Source: Ochromonadaceae sp. CCMP2298 (taxonomy: Eukaryota > Sar > Synurophyceae > Ochromonadales > Ochromonadaceae). From it: a DNA stretch of 11,195 bases. Where the stretch lies: the NCBI GenBank assembly GCA_026770595.1, contig MU634599.1, positions 1 through 11,195 of the forward strand, read 5' to 3'. The notes below the pieces were generated by a model. It was not told the origin of the DNA, ran no database searches, and saw only the letters and a program-made list of their open reading frames with translations. The position numbers and the translations under genes are program-made. Below are positions 8,876 through 11,195 of the stretch, piece after piece; the first letter of the stretch is position 1; the number at the start of each line of letters is the position of its first letter.

Positions 8876-9490
8876 CTGCGGATTCAGAGATCTGGAGATG
8901 GCTTCGACCGTTCACCCCCCTGCTCGTGTGGGCAAAGCGATGGAGTGGGGGTGATCTATTAAACTTTACTTAGCGTAACGTACGTTCGTCCCAAAGCTGG
9001 GACCCTTCCCGTAATAACCCTTTCTGCAAAAGGGTCGATGTTGAGGTTTTTCGACGAAGAAGACAGGGGAGGAAATCAATTTGAACTGTACTCAAAATGG
9101 TTTTTGCAAGGGAATGCTTGCTTTGTTGGACATGCGCTAAATAGATATGTGTAATAAGAGCAGTGCGTTTAAAATCGCAGACCCCCAAATACGAGCCTGA
9201 CCTCTGGCTTCGCTCCAGCTCGTTTGTTCCATTTTGCAATTTGCTCACAGTGCCGTACGGGTACCACAATGTTTATGAAAAGGCCGAAAGGTCTTGTCAG
9301 TTGCTTCACTTCCATGCTGTTCAAATATTGATATCCAAATTTCCTAAGTTATTCTATTTTTACAAAACCAATAAGCAGTAAATTACAAACTCCAACCTTG
9401 ATTTCTACTATATACAGTGCAGTTTAAAATAATGGGACGGGGCAGATGATGAACCGATAAGTGCGCCGCCTCCAACTTCTAGAATGGGTT
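8876..9490. other. intergenic region, no gene seen
   Basis: This roughly 615-bp stretch separates the fusion-gene promoter from the stop of the NTF2-like gene; both genes are on the minus strand. It should hold the downstream gene's distal promoter and the upstream gene's 3' untranslated region. No open frame here has convincing protein character. It contains a perfect 10-bp palindrome, AACGTACGTT (8977-8986), directly followed by a perfect hairpin, GTCCCA-AAGC-TGGGAC (8988-9003). The part from about 9300 to 9440 is AT-rich. Confidence 0.55.
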
Positions 9491-10645
9491 CTAATCCTTT
9501 ATGGTGTAAACAAACGCCATTTGATAAATGTAGCCGCTGGGGTTGATGTAGTAAGTGAGAGAGCCCAGGATCGTAAGTTGTGTTGACAGCCTATTTGTCT
9601 TCTCCACGTGGAAGGAAGTGGCCTTGCTGCCCTCTTCGTCGACCGCCACGACGATATCATTCTCAGTCTCAAAGGAGAGCGGGCTGAGGTCGACAGGAAT
9701 TGGACCGTCCTTCTGCTCACCTTGCGCTTTTAGCGACACTCCTGTCTGAATAACGATTTTCTTGTCGGCATCATGATTGAGCTGTGTAAGCCCATAGATT
9801 TTCGTGCCTACGAACAAGAAGGTGGAAACGATGGAAGAGTAACCGTTCTGTAAAACCTTGAGCCTTGTGCTGTGCACCGTGAAGAGTGAGTCTGGAATCG
9901 CAGAGAACATACTGTCGTAGAACACCAGAATTGCATCCAAACCCCGTATTTCGATGTACTTGGGGCCGTGCGGGGAGACTTTGCCCACATACTCGTACAC
10001 GATTATGCAGTCCTTCTGGCAGTGGTGGTCCAGTAACTTCGCAAAGTCGATCTTGTCAAAGTTATTGAACGCCGTGGAAAAAATCCGAGAGCATTGAGCT
10101 CGTACGTCGTCCTTGGTCACCTCGATGCCTCCTCCATCGCCTCCCTCTGCCTGAGAGTCAGACGACAAGCTGATGAACTTGGGTTTCTTGCCAGGCTGCG
10201 TGGTCTCGCCGGTGTCGCGTGTAGTGAGCGGTGGCAGCGAAGTCGGCATGGATGGTCTATCTCCGTCATTTTTGAGTGATCCCAATCTTCTTTTCTTCCG
10301 AATATTGCTTGGCTGATCAAGAGCACCACCAGGATCTACACTCGGATCTGCGGCTGTGCTTTCAATAACGCTGGTGAGTGAAAGGGAACGGGACATTGCT
10401 TCAGTGAGTAAAGATCTCAAAATTCAACGTATCGAAGCGAATGAATCGTACCTTGCTTCCAACTCCACCGGATCGAAGTTCATTGATAGACAGAAATCTT
10501 CGAAAGCACCGTCATCATCTGTGTGTATGTAGGCCGGATTAAAGTTGCTCGTAAGCTAAAATAAGAAAGCGGTGGACTCTGCTCAATACCCACCTAGCAG
10601 ATTGAAGTCTTCGGTGTCGAAGTACTCTACGTTGATGGTGCTCAT
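9491..10645 (-). CDS. probable NTF2/SnoaL-fold protein with basic nuclear-type signal, function unknown
   Basis: Three minus-strand exons: 10645-10594, 10518-10452 and 10370-9491 (introns 75 and 81 bp), 999 nt, 332 aa. The ATG at 10645 has an in-frame TAG 30 bases upstream, so the start is firm. Residues 1-40 are acidic/aromatic (VEYFDTEDFNLLDDDGAFED), reminiscent of an activation or docking segment. Residues ~41-125 are Pro/Ser/Thr-rich and probably disordered, with RKKRR at 64-68 and KKPK at 101-104 as candidate nuclear localisation signals. Residues ~126-332 look like one alpha+beta cone (NTF2/SnoaL superfamily): an N-terminal helix (IFSTAFNNFDKIDFAKLLDHHC), IEIRGLDAILVFYDSMFSAIPDSL split over helix and strand, then strands FLFVGTKIY and LTYYINPSGYIYQMAF. 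About 70 acidic, loop-like residues (~231-300) interrupt the last strands. NTF2-like domains can be enzymes, binding modules or dimerisation units; I see no diagnostic catalytic residues. Function is unassigned; fold assignment is moderate. Confidence 0.78.
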
Positions 10646-11083
10646 TCTTCGCTTGTCGAACTTGAAAGACTACAGTCCAATTCAGTTATCGTAGGGTTCT
10701 TGCAGAAGGCGCGACTCTGTATGAGACACTCACCGCCGACGCAAACAGACTCCAGACCAATTCAATTCGCTGAACCTGACTGCAACAACTCTCTCCTCAC
10801 GCAGAACAAGAGCTGTTGCACACATAACTTATCGGGAAAACGAATGGGTATTCATCCCTGGGACTATCTGATACTCAAGCTAGCTTCAAGCTTCATCTTT
10901 TTGGGTTTTTATAGCTTCAGCTTAAGCTTCAGTTGGTTTTTGAAGCTCAAAAAAAGTTACATGTTTTGCCCAGGGACTTTCCCAGCAGGACAAACAAAGG
11001 TTTTAAACCACTCTGAGGTCTAATACTAGTTCAAAACTCATTCTTTTTCTTCTAAAACCCACCGATTCAATGATAAGCGCAAT
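10646..11083. other. intergenic region upstream of two divergent genes, with a repeat cluster
   Basis: These 438 bp separate the start of the NTF2-like gene (minus) from the ATG of the partial reading frame at 11084 (plus). Apart from the AGCTTCA repeat cluster described separately I see no gene; the plus-strand open frame from about 10700 to 11023 has no recognisable protein content. The stretch after about 10900 is AT-rich, with poly-T and poly-A runs. Confidence 0.5.
10857..10976. repeat. AGCTTCA heptamer cluster between short inverted CCCTGGG/CCCAGGG boxes; possible small transposon relic
   Basis: CCCTGGG at 10857-10863 is matched in inverted orientation by CCCAGGG at 10970-10976. Between them are four direct AGCTTCA copies (10882-10888, 10889-10895, 10913-10919, 10925-10931), a related AGCTTA overlapping the third copy's end, and an inverted TGAAGCT at 10941-10947. 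Short terminal inverted repeats with repeated subterminal heptamers are typical of hAT-type non-autonomous elements (MITEs). I could not find a convincing 8-bp target duplication, and the inverted boxes are only 7 bp. A regulatory repeat cluster is the alternative. Confidence 0.35.
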
Positions 11084-11195
11084 ATGAGGTTGCCGTTCTA
11101 TTTGGCGATTCAACAGGAGTTAGACTACGTGGCTGCAGTGGAGGAGGAAGAGCAGGCCGACCTTCGCCTAATTGCACAGATCAACGAGCCGGACT
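11084..11195 (+). CDS. start of an unidentified reading frame, cut by the window end
   Basis: From ATG at 11084 the frame stays open for 37 codons to the window edge, beginning MRLPFYLAIQQELDYVAAVE and continuing with an acidic, helix-prone stretch rich in Glu, Ala and Leu. The nearest upstream in-frame stop is TAG at 11027-11029, and ATG 11084 is the first ATG in frame. A five-codon upstream frame, ATG at 11070 to TGA at 11087, overlaps this start as ATGA. Nothing in the fragment identifies a family. An N-terminal helical stretch of a transposase-like or other protein is possible but unsupported. Confidence 0.35.
   Translation, partial: MRLPFYLAIQQELDYVAAVEEEEQADLRLIAQINEPD

Noticed and set aside
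9006-9034. Possible hairpin ACCCTTTCTGCAAAAGGGT-like sequence as a terminator
   Set aside because: The stem is imperfect, and bacterial-type terminators are not expected in this eukaryotic context.
10371-10420. Start of the NTF2-like protein at ATG 10420 or 10396
   Set aside because: Both ATGs fall in what is best explained as intron 2; the tract CCCGTTCCCTTTCACTCACCAG is a strong acceptor. Exons 1-2 add a sensible N-terminus in matching phase, with a supported ATG at 10645.
10416-10451. A 36-nt version of NTF2-gene intron 2 ending at TTTTGAG
   Set aside because: It keeps the frame but is much shorter than all other introns here and has a poor pyrimidine tract. The 81-nt alternative also keeps the frame.

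Overview
This is a stretch of compact eukaryotic nuclear DNA holding six gene models. Five are complete or nearly so and four contain introns that I resolved by hand. Most introns are 62-93 bp; one is 199 bp. They have GT..AG ends, and every complete splice model closes to a whole number of codons. The best lineage clue is the gene at 5593-8812, a three-enzyme fusion of APS kinase, ATP sulfurylase and inorganic pyrophosphatase. That fusion is known from heterokonts (stramenopiles) such as oomycetes and diatoms. A Kintoun (DNAAF2) gene shows that the organism builds motile cilia or flagella at some stage. Together they suggest a flagellate-forming stramenopile with short introns. I cannot name the genus, and a related alga with the same fusion is not excluded.

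Layout. The 3' part of a VOC/glyoxalase-fold gene (27-611, +) converges on the Kintoun gene (658-3446, -, four exons, 846 aa), with only 46 bp between the stop codons. A 373-bp gap then separates Kintoun from a divergently transcribed gene (3820-5277, +, three exons, 437 aa). That gene encodes an unrecognised, probably nuclear protein with a helical N-terminal half and an acidic/serine/lysine-rich tail. It converges on the sulfate-activation fusion (5593-8812, -, three exons, 1021 aa) across a 315-bp spacer. Upstream of the fusion lie a TATA/CCAAT-like promoter and about 0.6 kb of non-coding DNA. Next is a gene (9491-10645, -, three exons, 332 aa) for a probable NTF2/SnoaL-fold protein with a basic nuclear-type signal. 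The last 0.5 kb holds a cluster of AGCTTCA heptamers between short inverted CCCTGGG/CCCAGGG boxes, and the start of a further unidentified reading frame (11084 onward, +).

Function. The genes do not form a pathway; this is an ordinary mixed eukaryotic neighbourhood. The fusion enzyme makes PAPS from sulfate and ATP and removes the inhibitory pyrophosphate within the same polypeptide. Its most notable property here is visible only after splicing the first three exons: an N-terminal hydrophobic segment preceded by a basic cluster, predicting a membrane-anchored or secretory-pathway PAPS synthase. Kintoun is a cytosolic co-chaperone for axonemal dynein assembly. The two unknown proteins (437 and 332 aa) are the main unexplained coding content. 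I saw no tRNA, rRNA, CRISPR array or intact transposon.
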